Shown: positions 14,036 to 20,261 of the stretch, piece after piece | Layout of the letters: the number at the start of each line of letters is the position of its first letter | How positions within the stretch are numbered: the first letter of the stretch is position 1 | Virus record (IMG/VR): IMGVR_UViG_3300010373_000018 | Location: 1 to 43,501 of that record | Source of the DNA: a virus | Strand: one strand, 5' to 3' | DNA: 43,501 nucleotides | The notes under the pieces: generated by a model | The model's input: only the letters and a program-made list of their open reading frames with translations | Database searches by the model: none | What the model was told of the DNA's origin: nothing | Translations under genes and position numbers: made by a program

Positions 14036-14859
14036 TGAATCAACTAACCAAACTATTTTCTTATCAAGGTAACCAGGTTACTTTTAGAAACGCAGAAGGA
14101 ACAGCATACGTAAATGCTACTCAAATGGCTAAATCTTTCAACAAAAGACCTGCTAAGTATTTAGAACTTCCATCAACAAAAGAATTAATTGAAGCATGTA
14201 TCCGAAAATCGGACACATCAGAAAATCAATTTATTGTTACAAAAATGGGTAGCTCAGAAAATGGCGGTGGCACCTGGTTACATGAAACAATTGCATTAGA
14301 TTTCGCACAATGGCTATCAGTAGATTTCAAATTATGGTGCAATGATCGAATCAAAGAGCTTTTAACAGTTGGAATGACAGCAACTCCTCAGACTATTGAA
14401 AACTTATTGGATAATCCTGACATGATTATTCAAATGGCAACACAGCTTAAAGAGTTAAGATCTGCTAACGACATCGCAAAGGCTCAGGTTGAAGAACAAA
14501 AAAAGAAAATTGAACAGAAAGATCAAGCTTTAATTGAGTCAAGAGAAATTATTGCTAAAGCCATGCCTAAAGTGGCCTACTGCGAAGCTGTTCTACAATC
14601 AAAAACAAATATTACAACTAATATAATTGCTCAAGAATTAGGAATAACAGCGATAAGACTTAATCAGATACTTAAAGAAAAGGGAATACATTATAAACAA
14701 GGTAGTAAATGGCTCCTAGTATCAAAGCTAAGAAGCAAAGGCTATACTGAGACTTATACGCATACCTACTTAAAGTCTAGTGGTGAAAAAGGAACAGATA
14801 TCCAAACACGGTGGACAGAGTTAGGCCGAGCATTCATTCATCACCTTTTTAAAAACTAA
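14035..14859 (+). CDS. KilA-N / KilAC antirepressor-like protein
   Basis: 274 residues. The N-terminal KilA-N domain (about 1-120) shows YVNATQMAKSFNKRPAKYL, the tryptophan motif GGGTWLHETIALDFAQWLS and FKLWCNDRI. A coiled-coil linker (IAKAQVEEQKKKIEQKDQAL, about 140-170) leads to a KilAC DNA-binding domain (AQELGITAIRLNQILKEKGIHYKQGSKWLL, then Y-T-H-T-Y and TRWTELGRAFIHHL). This pairing is standard for phage antirepressors that lift repression during induction. It is the second gene of the early operon, so it likely acts at the CI/operator switch. Confidence 0.88.
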   Translation: MNQLTKLFSYQGNQVTFRNAEGTAYVNATQMAKSFNKRPAKYLELPSTKELIEACIRKSDTSENQFIVTKMGSSENGGGTWLHETIALDFAQWLSVDFKLWCNDRIKELLTVGMTATPQTIENLLDNPDMIIQMATQLKELRSANDIAKAQVEEQKKKIEQKDQALIESREIIAKAMPKVAYCEAVLQSKTNITTNIIAQELGITAIRLNQILKEKGIHYKQGSKWLLVSKLRSKGYTETYTHTYLKSSGEKGTDIQTRWTELGRAFIHHLFKN

Positions 14860-14863
14860 TATT

Positions 14864-15115
14864 ATGAACAAATTTTCAAGAAGATTCAAGGAAGAAATCG
14901 AAAACATGGGAGTAGTCAGATTACTTGATCTATATGACAAATTAAAGGAAAACTACCCATTCCTTTCAGCCACAGTTTTAGAGAGACTGAACGAAATGGA
15001 TAGTGGAGCTAAAGAATCATTTACAGCTTCCCATAATCTAAAGGTTTGTCATCCTCAACAGGAATCTCAAAATCTGGATTATGCTCAAGCTCCAATTCTA
15101 GAAAAGCATCCCTAA
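14864..15115 (+). CDS. Small early protein, unknown function
   Basis: 83 residues. The first 55 are helical and charged (FSRRFKEEIENMGVVRLLDLYDKLKENYPFLSATVLERLNEMD). The last 30 look low-complexity because they run antisense to the better-looking minus-strand gene at 15021-15263. It lies 4 nt after the antirepressor. It may be a real short protein with a poorly constrained tail. No family recognised. Confidence 0.45.
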   Translation: MNKFSRRFKEEIENMGVVRLLDLYDKLKENYPFLSATVLERLNEMDSGAKESFTASHNLKVCHPQQESQNLDYAQAPILEKHP

Positions 15116-15263
15116 GTATTGATCCGTCAGGGTTTGTATATCGACAGTCATAAGTTTGACCAGATCCATGCAAATCATAGTTTACGGTTATCACTTGAAG
15201 AGATGTAGTTGGGTTAATGATTAATCTAACCATTTGACCCTTTTTAAATTTATTATTTCTCAT
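15021..15263 (-). CDS. DUF2158/YodC-like small protein on the opposite strand
   Basis: 80 residues from the ATG at 15261-15263; an alternative start is at 15281. The pattern FKKGQMVRLIINPTTSLQVI, then an aromatic/Cys strand (TYDCRY), G-S-I-L-R-D-A-F and ELELE fits the small DUF2158/YodC-type beta-barrel fold (K-x-G-D-x-V-x-L...C.W...F...L). It is encoded against the early operon and overlaps the 14864-15115 frame tail to tail by 95 nt. Function unknown; expression in the lysogen is possible because it points away from the early promoter. Confidence 0.55.
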   Translation of the reverse strand: MRNNKFKKGQMVRLIINPTTSLQVITVNYDLHGSGQTYDCRYTNPDGSILRDAFLELELEHNPDFEIPVEDDKPLDYGKL

Positions 15264-15297
15264 TAAATCAGGATTAAACACAAATCTAATAACAATA

Positions 15298-15597
15298 ATG
15301 AAAACCTACATCATAGATTCGATTAGTCTGCACAAGCTTCTTAAAAACGCTGGACAGATAGCAGCTACGCAAGCATTGATTGATGCAGGTGTAGTAAATC
15401 CAACAATAGGTATTAATGCAGCCTTTGCAAAGCACGGCAAGAACAATGTTCTTTTATGGGAGAAGATGAAGCTCATAACACGCATTCAGAAAGGTATGGG
15501 GGCAAAACAATATTTCTCAGTAGCCGAATTGAACCAAGCTGAACTCCATGAAAAGAGGTATGACTACCTAACAGTCGAAGAAAGAAATTCACAATAA
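15298..15597 (+). CDS. Small early protein, unknown function
   Basis: 99 residues. Hydrophobic/helical segments (SLHKLLKNAGQIAATQALIDAGVVNPTIG) are followed by KLITRIQKGMGAKQYFSVAELNQAEL. The N-terminal part could form a helix-turn-helix-like fold resembling small phage DNA-binding or excisionase-type proteins, but the match is not firm. It is the last gene before the gene-free structured RNA stretch. Confidence 0.6.
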   Translation: MKTYIIDSISLHKLLKNAGQIAATQALIDAGVVNPTIGINAAFAKHGKNNVLLWEKMKLITRIQKGMGAKQYFSVAELNQAELHEKRYDYLTVEERNSQ

Positions 15598-15674
15598 ATA
15601 ACATCTAGTAATCAATTAATTACAGGTTTTCAAAACACCTGTCAGGCGATAGCTATGCCTAAATTTTAGCAAAA

Positions 15675-15719
15675 CGGGGTGAGACAATTGGCTTTATCAG
15701 TTCGAATCTGAACACTCCG
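15675..15719 (+). ncRNA. tRNA-like element 1 (acceptor stem plus T-arm only)
   Basis: CGGGGTG (15675-15681) pairs with CACTCCG (15713-15719), 7 bp with one G-U. A 15-nt linker contains TTGG. The T-arm is TCAG-TTCGAAT-CTGA (15697-15711) with a canonical T-loop. There is no anticodon arm. The 3' sequence is CAA, not CCA. The total of 11-12 stacked bp and the T-loop resemble a minimal RNase P substrate. Confidence 0.5.
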
Positions 15720-15964
15720 CAAGAGCGACAACGGTCGCAAATAGTTCTTTGACATTTTGTACTTCCATGTTCCCGAAAGGGACAAAATTCTATGTTGGAT
15801 AGATTGTTAATGTAGCAGTAAATGTGAAAGCCGTCGATTCCAAACTTGACACCTAAGTGAATAGTGGTAAGGTGTACGGAAATCAATTTGGCTAGATGTG
15901 CGGTTGGCGACACTCTAATACTTACACGTCCAGTAAGTCCTAGCAATTGAATTTCCTGTGTAAA

Positions 15965-16014
15965 CATCATGTCCGATAGGTTCGGTATGTCGGGTTCGAT
16001 CCCCGAACATGGTG
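15965..16014 (+). ncRNA. tRNA-like element 2 (acceptor stem, short D-like hairpin, T-arm)
   Basis: CATCATGT (15965-15972) pairs with ACATGGTG (16007-16014), 8 bp with one G-U. CCGA-TAGGT-TCGG (15973-15985) forms a D-arm-like hairpin with GG in its loop. A 4-nt linker TATG replaces the anticodon and variable region. TCGGG-TTCGATC-CCCGA (15990-16006) is a perfect T-arm. All helices abut as in tRNA. An alternative longer hairpin GTTCGG/CCGAAC is possible. This is the best formed of the three elements. Confidence 0.6.
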
Positions 16015-16034
16015 CTAAACCTTAAAAATTAATT

Positions 16035-16313
16035 ATGGAAACTTTATTCAACATCAAAAACCTATTCCAGTTACGTCCTTTTTTGAATAGTGATCACCAC
16101 TTAGTAAATGATGGTGGTGTTTTATTATCTGTAAGAGAATGGGCTTACTGGTCAGATAAAAATGGTATACCTAATAGATGCCCTGAATTATGCACTCCTA
16201 TTGATGAAGAAATTGACACAGACAATGGAAGGATTATTTATCCTTTAGGAGAACCTGTAGGATCTACTACAACCGGTGAGGACGCTTATCTCATCAATCA
16301 ACTTTTTAATTAA
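16035..16313 (+). CDS. Small early protein, unknown function
   Basis: 92 residues. Notable are two segments, LLSVREWAYWSDKNGIPNRCPEL and GRIIYPLGEPVGSTTTGEDAYLIN. Aromatic residues and a central acidic stretch suggest a small globular domain. It starts 20 nt after tRNA-like element 2, so its mRNA 5' end could be set by processing at that element. No family recognised. Confidence 0.6.
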   Translation: METLFNIKNLFQLRPFLNSDHHLVNDGGVLLSVREWAYWSDKNGIPNRCPELCTPIDEEIDTDNGRIIYPLGEPVGSTTTGEDAYLINQLFN

Positions 16314-16324
16314 ATCCATACAAT

Positions 16325-16462
16325 ATGAGAAAACTAAAACAGAACTATTTCAAGGGCCAGGATCCTCGGGATAAAAAAAATCAGATCAAGTGGTTTAGTA
16401 TATCATTTGCTCTGCTACTAATTATTTTTTATGCATGCTTAATACTAGAAGGTCATGGGTAA
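16325..16462 (+). CDS. Small single-pass membrane protein
   Basis: 45 residues starting MRKLKQNYFKGQDPRDKKNQ, with one membrane helix (WFSISFALLLIIFYACLIL) near the C-terminus. The strongly basic N-terminus predicts N-in topology. Its last 8 nt overlap the start of the next gene (ATG at 16455), which supports its reality by coupling. Function unknown. Confidence 0.55.
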   Translation: MRKLKQNYFKGQDPRDKKNQIKWFSISFALLLIIFYACLILEGHG

Positions 16463-16706
16463 AGATTTAAGAACAACAGTATGCAGTATTCAAACAGTAT
16501 TCTTTGATGTCGCATACCTATACTATCCTGCTACTGAATTTGAATCGGTAGAAGTGGATATCCAGGAGATTAAGATCGGAGGAGTTGAAGTCTATAAACA
16601 TATAGATGTGTATGACCAGATCATTTCGGATGAATGTTTAAATGCGCTCGCAAAGCAGATTATTAAACAGGAAGAGTTAAAAAACGAAACCTATGTCAAT
16701 TCATAA
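16455..16706 (+). CDS. Small early protein, unknown function
   Basis: 83 residues, acidic, with an N-terminal strand-rich part (TTVCSIQTVFFDVAYLYYPATEFESVEVDIQEI) and a C-terminal helix (SDECLNALAKQIIKQEEL). It overlaps the upstream membrane gene by 8 nt and the Erf gene by 14 nt, so it belongs to the same translation unit. No family recognised. Confidence 0.6.
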   Translation: MGKDLRTTVCSIQTVFFDVAYLYYPATEFESVEVDIQEIKIGGVEVYKHIDVYDQIISDECLNALAKQIIKQEELKNETYVNS

Positions 16707-17238
16707 GAAACTGTTTGAGATCCAAAAGAATATTGGAAAACTTACAAAGGACACCAGCAATCCTTTTTACAAGTCAAAATATGCTGATATCAATCAGTTG
16801 ATTGAATTAACAAATCCACTCCTTCACGAAGTAGGTTTAATGGTACTTCAACCTATAACTGGCAATACATTAAAAACACAAATTTTTGATGTAGAAACCA
16901 ATGAACTTATCGAAAGTAGCCTTGATCTTCCACAAGGTAACGACCCTCAAAAAATTGGTTCAGCTATCACATACTACCGCCGATATACTTTAAAAGCACT
17001 TCTTAATCTTCAAGAAGAAGATGACGACGGTAATAAAGGAGCAAGCAAGCCAACAAACGAACCTATGGAACCTGAAGATAAAAAGCCATGGATGACTGAA
17101 ACACAATTTAACACCTATCTAGCCCTGATAAACAAAGGTGAAAAATGGATGGTAAGGCTGAATAAAAAGCTAAACATGAAAAAAGTGTATCGAGAAACTC
17201 TCCAAAAAGCAGAGACAAATTATAAACCAAAAACGTAG
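16693..17238 (+). CDS. erf: Erf-family single-strand annealing recombinase
   Basis: 181 residues. The family block GNDPQKIGSAITYYRRYTLKALLNLQEEDDDGN (about 90-120) is diagnostic for ERF: a G-S-x-x-T-Y-x-R-R-Y motif followed by an acidic stretch. The N-terminal KLTKDTSNPFYKSKYADINQLIELTNPLL is also typical. It would anneal single strands in phage recombination and concatemer formation. The C-terminal region (WMTETQFNTYLALINKGEKW) probably contacts an SSB or partner. It is followed by a Rad50-like ATPase and later RusA, making a recombination cassette. Confidence 0.9.
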   Translation: MSIHKKLFEIQKNIGKLTKDTSNPFYKSKYADINQLIELTNPLLHEVGLMVLQPITGNTLKTQIFDVETNELIESSLDLPQGNDPQKIGSAITYYRRYTLKALLNLQEEDDDGNKGASKPTNEPMEPEDKKPWMTETQFNTYLALINKGEKWMVRLNKKLNMKKVYRETLQKAETNYKPKT

Positions 17239-17240
17239 GT

Positions 17241-17717
17241 ATGGAAAATCAAAAAAATAGTTTAGAACTATCCTCCTCCTCGATTTTAAATATAACAAAG
17301 TCCGACATCAGTACAATGGTTTCGGACTTTGTCATTCAACTAAGGGAAGGTGAAGAGGATCCTGTTAAAGCATTGATTGCCGTTAAGAAGGGTTTAGAAT
17401 TTTTCAAACAGCTTGATCAATCAGTTAGACAGGTGGTTAATGGTAAAATAAAACTTCAAAAAGGTGAAGAATTAAGCATGTATAATGCTTCAATAACCGA
17501 AAAAGAAAGTGGTGTTAAATATGATTTCAGCTACTGCAAAGATTCTGAATGGGATTATCTGACCTCATTAATAGATCCTCTTATTGAAAAGAGGAAAGAA
17601 CGAGAAAACTTTCTCAAGAACATTCGCAAAGAGCTGATCGATGAAGATACTGGCGAAATAATCCAACCACCATTACGTACCGGAGCATTAGGATATCAAA
17701 TTTCAATCAAAAAATAA
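17241..17717 (+). CDS. Recombination-cassette protein, unknown function
   Basis: 158 residues, helical and charged. It opens with a serine-rich stretch, then TKSDISTMVSDFVIQLREGEEDPVKALIAVKKGLEFFKQLDQSVRQVV and ends TGALGYQISIKK. A C-terminal coiled coil covers LIDPLIEKRKERENFLKNI. It sits between the Erf gene and the ATPase with 2- and 6-nt gaps, so a recombination or nuclease partner role is likely. A perfect 10-bp inverted repeat lies in its 5' coding region (17296-17305 with 17322-17331). Confidence 0.65.
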   Translation: MENQKNSLELSSSSILNITKSDISTMVSDFVIQLREGEEDPVKALIAVKKGLEFFKQLDQSVRQVVNGKIKLQKGEELSMYNASITEKESGVKYDFSYCKDSEWDYLTSLIDPLIEKRKERENFLKNIRKELIDEDTGEIIQPPLRTGALGYQISIKK

Positions 17718-17723
17718 CCAATT

Positions 17724-18992
17724 ATGAGTAAAGTAAAGAAAATAACCGTTTCAAATTTAAAAGCAATTTCCGACCTAACAGCAGACTTTAACGGTTGCAC
17801 TGCTATCGTCACAGGAGGAAATAACAAAGGTAAGTCTTCCTTCTTAAAATCGCTACCTGATAGATTAAAATCTATTAAGCCTGATGTCATCCTAAAGGAA
17901 GGCGCTACAGAAGGTTTTACAGAATGGGAACTCACAACAGGTGAAAAATTAATTTGGCAGTTTGACAAAACAACCAAAAAGGGCGAAAAACTTATTTTGA
18001 TCACCAAAGAAAATATCAAGACAGCGATAACCAGTGAATTGGCAGCTCGTTATTTCCCAAAAGGATTTGACATTGATCAGTTTCTTAATGATGGCCCTAA
18101 AAAACAAAGGGAAACACTTCAAAAGATTGTCGGTCTTGACTTCTCAGATATTGATTCTAGATATAAGCAGGCTTATGAAAATAGGACTTTTGCTAATCGT
18201 GACCTCGAAACAGCAAGAGGCAAACTAGTTCCTGTAAATGAAGATATTGACACAGAACCAATAGATATCATTGAGATACAAAAGCAAATAGCGGCAATTG
18301 ATGGACATAATGAACGATATACTCATGTAACATCTGGCTTAGACGAAAAATCAGCTGCTCAGGCAGAATGCCAAACGGAAATTGTTCGTTTAAAATCTGA
18401 GATTGAAAGGCTTGAATCACTTATACAAGATCAAACAAATAAGATTAGCTCTCTTCAAGTTGATATCGATAAAGGTAATGACTGGCTACAGGTTGAAGCT
18501 AACAAACCTAAAAGTGAAGACTTCAAGAAGGATCTTAACGATAAACTTATCGAGACCCAAAAGACCAATAAACAAATTGAAGAAAACAACAATGCCAAAT
18601 TACTTCAAAAAGCATTCAAAGAAGCTGAAAAATTGGCTCAAGATGCTGATAAGTTAGTTAAGGAAATCGAGACAGAGAAAACAGATTTGATTAAATCAGC
18701 TGAGCTTCCTGTCGGTTTTGGTTTTACTGATGACGGTATTACCTACTTGGGTCACGCATTTACAAAAGATCAACTTAGTAGCTCCGCTATTTACATAGCT
18801 GCTTTAAAACTTGCTTCACTTAATATTGGAGAAGTTAAAACACTTCACTTTGACGCTTCTTACCTCGATAAGAACTCGCTTTCAGAAATTGAAACCTGGG
18901 CACATATGAACGACCTTCAACTATTGATTGAGAGACCAGATTTTGAAGGCGGAGAAATAGAGTATCATTTAATCGAGAATGTTATCTCCTAA
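17724..18992 (+). CDS. Rad50/SMC-like ABC ATPase
   Basis: 422 residues. Walker A is GGNNKGKSS (31-39) after VSNLKAI. A coiled coil of about 150 residues follows (EIVRLKSEIERLESLIQDQ... to AEKLAQDADKLVKEIE). The ABC signature DQLSSSAIYIAALK is at about 349-362 and Walker B TLHFDASYLD at about 373-382. Short for an SMC/Rad50 protein, it would process DNA ends with a nuclease, but no SbcD-type partner gene is adjacent. The residue after the Walker B Asp is Ala, not the usual catalytic Glu. It lies in the recombination cassette and overlaps the next gene by 14 nt. Confidence 0.85.
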   Translation: MSKVKKITVSNLKAISDLTADFNGCTAIVTGGNNKGKSSFLKSLPDRLKSIKPDVILKEGATEGFTEWELTTGEKLIWQFDKTTKKGEKLILITKENIKTAITSELAARYFPKGFDIDQFLNDGPKKQRETLQKIVGLDFSDIDSRYKQAYENRTFANRDLETARGKLVPVNEDIDTEPIDIIEIQKQIAAIDGHNERYTHVTSGLDEKSAAQAECQTEIVRLKSEIERLESLIQDQTNKISSLQVDIDKGNDWLQVEANKPKSEDFKKDLNDKLIETQKTNKQIEENNNAKLLQKAFKEAEKLAQDADKLVKEIETEKTDLIKSAELPVGFGFTDDGITYLGHAFTKDQLSSSAIYIAALKLASLNIGEVKTLHFDASYLDKNSLSEIETWAHMNDLQLLIERPDFEGGEIEYHLIENVIS

Positions 18993-19320
18993 GCTCTTAA
19001 AATACTACATGTGTACAATTGTACCTATTGTTCAACAATGCTTAATCGATATTGGAATACCTCAATCAGAGGTCAAGACAAAGGAAATTGTACACATGTA
19101 TCTGCGTGAAAGATTTTGTCCTCCTATCGAGGTATGGAGTGATGAGAAGCAAAAATTTATTATTCAACCTGCATCGGTTAATTCACTAACAAATACCCAA
19201 TTTTTCTTGTACAAAGAAGATATCCAAAGATGGGCCAGAACATTTTTAGGGGTTTATATCCCAGATCCAAAAGAGGATATCAAATCTTGGGTTTTATTCC
19301 CAGAAAATAATGAAGACTAA
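18979..19320 (+). CDS. Early protein, unknown function
   Basis: 113 residues, overlapping the ATPase gene by 14 nt and the next gene by 11 nt. A helical start (IVPIVQQCLIDIGIPQSEVKTKEIVHMYLRERF) leads to a WSDEKQKFIIQPASVNSLTNTQFFLYKEDIQRWARTFLGVYIPDP region that resembles small phage proteins beside replication genes. No catalytic motif is visible. Function unknown. Confidence 0.65.
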   Translation: MLSPKLLKYYMCTIVPIVQQCLIDIGIPQSEVKTKEIVHMYLRERFCPPIEVWSDEKQKFIIQPASVNSLTNTQFFLYKEDIQRWARTFLGVYIPDPKEDIKSWVLFPENNED

Positions 19321-19543
19321 AGATATAGACGCAGAATTAGCGTTAAAAAACAAGCAGACACCATATAAGATTGTCTGTCCAAAACACAGCTTATCCCCTC
19401 TCAGATTTGATAATTTACCATCTGCAATGGAAGAATTAAATCATATTAAAAATATGGGCATTCAGGCTATTTTAACATTTAACAAAGGCACACCAGTAAC
19501 AGTAAAATGTTGCTACAGGAAAAGTAAAGAAAGGAGGATTTAG
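19310..19543 (+). CDS. Small early protein, unknown function
   Basis: 77 residues, basic at its C-terminus (VTVKCCYRKSKERR). Cysteines at CPKH and VKCC could bind metal but form no clear finger. It overlaps its upstream neighbour by 11 nt and ends 1 nt before the replication gene. The Shine-Dalgarno AAGGAGG of that gene lies inside its last codons. Confidence 0.55.
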   Translation: MKTKDIDAELALKNKQTPYKIVCPKHSLSPLRFDNLPSAMEELNHIKNMGIQAILTFNKGTPVTVKCCYRKSKERRI

Positions 19544-19544
19544 C

Positions 19545-20261
19545 ATGGCAGATGGCAAAAAATCATTCGTTGCTTATGCTGACTGGAAGGAAGTTTTTGA
19601 AAGCCTACCAAACGAACAAGCTGGCAAACTTATCAAGCACATTTTTGCCTATGTAAATGATGAAAACCCAACAACTGACGACTTCATTGTCAACGCCTTA
19701 TTTATTCAAATCAAGTCAACATTAAAACGTGATTTAGGTAAATGGGAAAAACAAAAAGAACAACGAAAGTTGGCTGGTCAAAAATCAGCAGAAATGAGAA
19801 AAGCAAAAACGGAAGTTGAACGAAATCCAACGACCGTTGACGACCGTTCAATCTCGTTGAACGAAAAGACACGAAATTCAACTGTAAGTGTAAATGATAG
19901 TGTAAGTGTTAGTGTTAATGTAAGTGATAAAGAGTATATACAGTTTGATAGTGTCGAAGAAACTTCGACCACACCCAAAATAAAATCTATTTCTGATCGA
20001 AAAGAAACTTTTAAAAATCTGTTATCTCCTTTTGAAAATTTATACGGCAAAAATTTGCTAGATGATTTTATAGCATACTGGACCGAGCATGGCGTCAATG
20101 ATAAAAAAATGCGATTCGAAAAAGAAAAATCTTTTGACGTTGGTCGCAGACTTGGCACCTGGAAAAAAAACGAAAAAAATTTTAACAAAGGCAATTTCAA
20201 TGTTCCAAAAAAAACAGCAATGGAAATAGCCTTGGAAGTAATGCACGACAAACATGGATAA
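19545..20261 (+). CDS. DUF6291-like replication protein, lambda-O-like layout
   Basis: 238 residues. The N-terminal domain (FVAYADWKEVFESLPNEQAGKLIKHIFAYVNDENP...NALFIQIKSTLKRDLGKWE) is the DUF6291-type domain common in phage replication genes of Firmicutes and Bacteroidetes. A low-complexity linker (about 90-140, with STVSVNDSVSVSVNVSDK) joins a C-terminal helical part (LLDDFIAYWTEHGV...FDVGRRLGTWKKNEKNF), like the C-terminal domain of DnaD/O-type initiators. A strong AAGGAGG lies 7 nt before the ATG. The linker is encoded by iteron-like repeats that may be the origin. Confidence 0.75.
   Translation: MADGKKSFVAYADWKEVFESLPNEQAGKLIKHIFAYVNDENPTTDDFIVNALFIQIKSTLKRDLGKWEKQKEQRKLAGQKSAEMRKAKTEVERNPTTVDDRSISLNEKTRNSTVSVNDSVSVSVNVSDKEYIQFDSVEETSTTPKIKSISDRKETFKNLLSPFENLYGKNLLDDFIAYWTEHGVNDKKMRFEKEKSFDVGRRLGTWKKNEKNFNKGNFNVPKKTAMEIALEVMHDKHG
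19811..19932 (+). other. Iteron-like repeat cluster within the replication gene (candidate origin)
   Basis: The linker DNA of the replication gene holds GTTGAACGAAA twice (19815-19825, 19856-19866), CGACCGTT(G/C)A twice in tandem (19831-19850), an inverted CGTTCAA (19845-19851) facing TTGAACG (19857-19863), and then GTAAGTG/GTTAGTG/GTAAATG-type units across 19882-19930. AT-rich DNA follows. Phages such as lambda place their origin inside the O gene with this arrangement. It could also be simple low-complexity coding DNA. Confidence 0.5.

Larger units (their letters stand above)
15622..16016 (+). ncRNA. Candidate structured RNA region bracketed by two tRNA-like elements
   Basis: About 400 bp lack a convincing gene but hold many stems on the plus strand: ACAGGT/ACCTGT (15622-15642), AGGCG/TGCCT with 7-nt loop (15644-15660), tRNA-like element 1 (15675-15719), GCGAC/GTCGC (15725-15738), a TCCC-GAAA-GGGA tetraloop hairpin (15771-15782), a long-range helix CAATT..GCTAG / CTAGC-AATTG (15884-15895 with 15939-15949) enclosing the perfect hairpin ACTTAC/GTAAGT (15920-15938), and tRNA-like element 2 (15965-16014). 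The helices are nested compatibly. The family is unknown. It may be one large RNA or an RNA released by tRNA-type processing at both ends. Confidence 0.5.

Noticed and set aside
15659-15970. 103-codon minus-strand frame with a Cys-rich C-terminal part
   Set aside because: It lies exactly opposite the tRNA-like and hairpin-rich stretch, and its Cys pattern derives from the stem sequences. No family fits, so the RNA reading is preferred, though expression was not tested.
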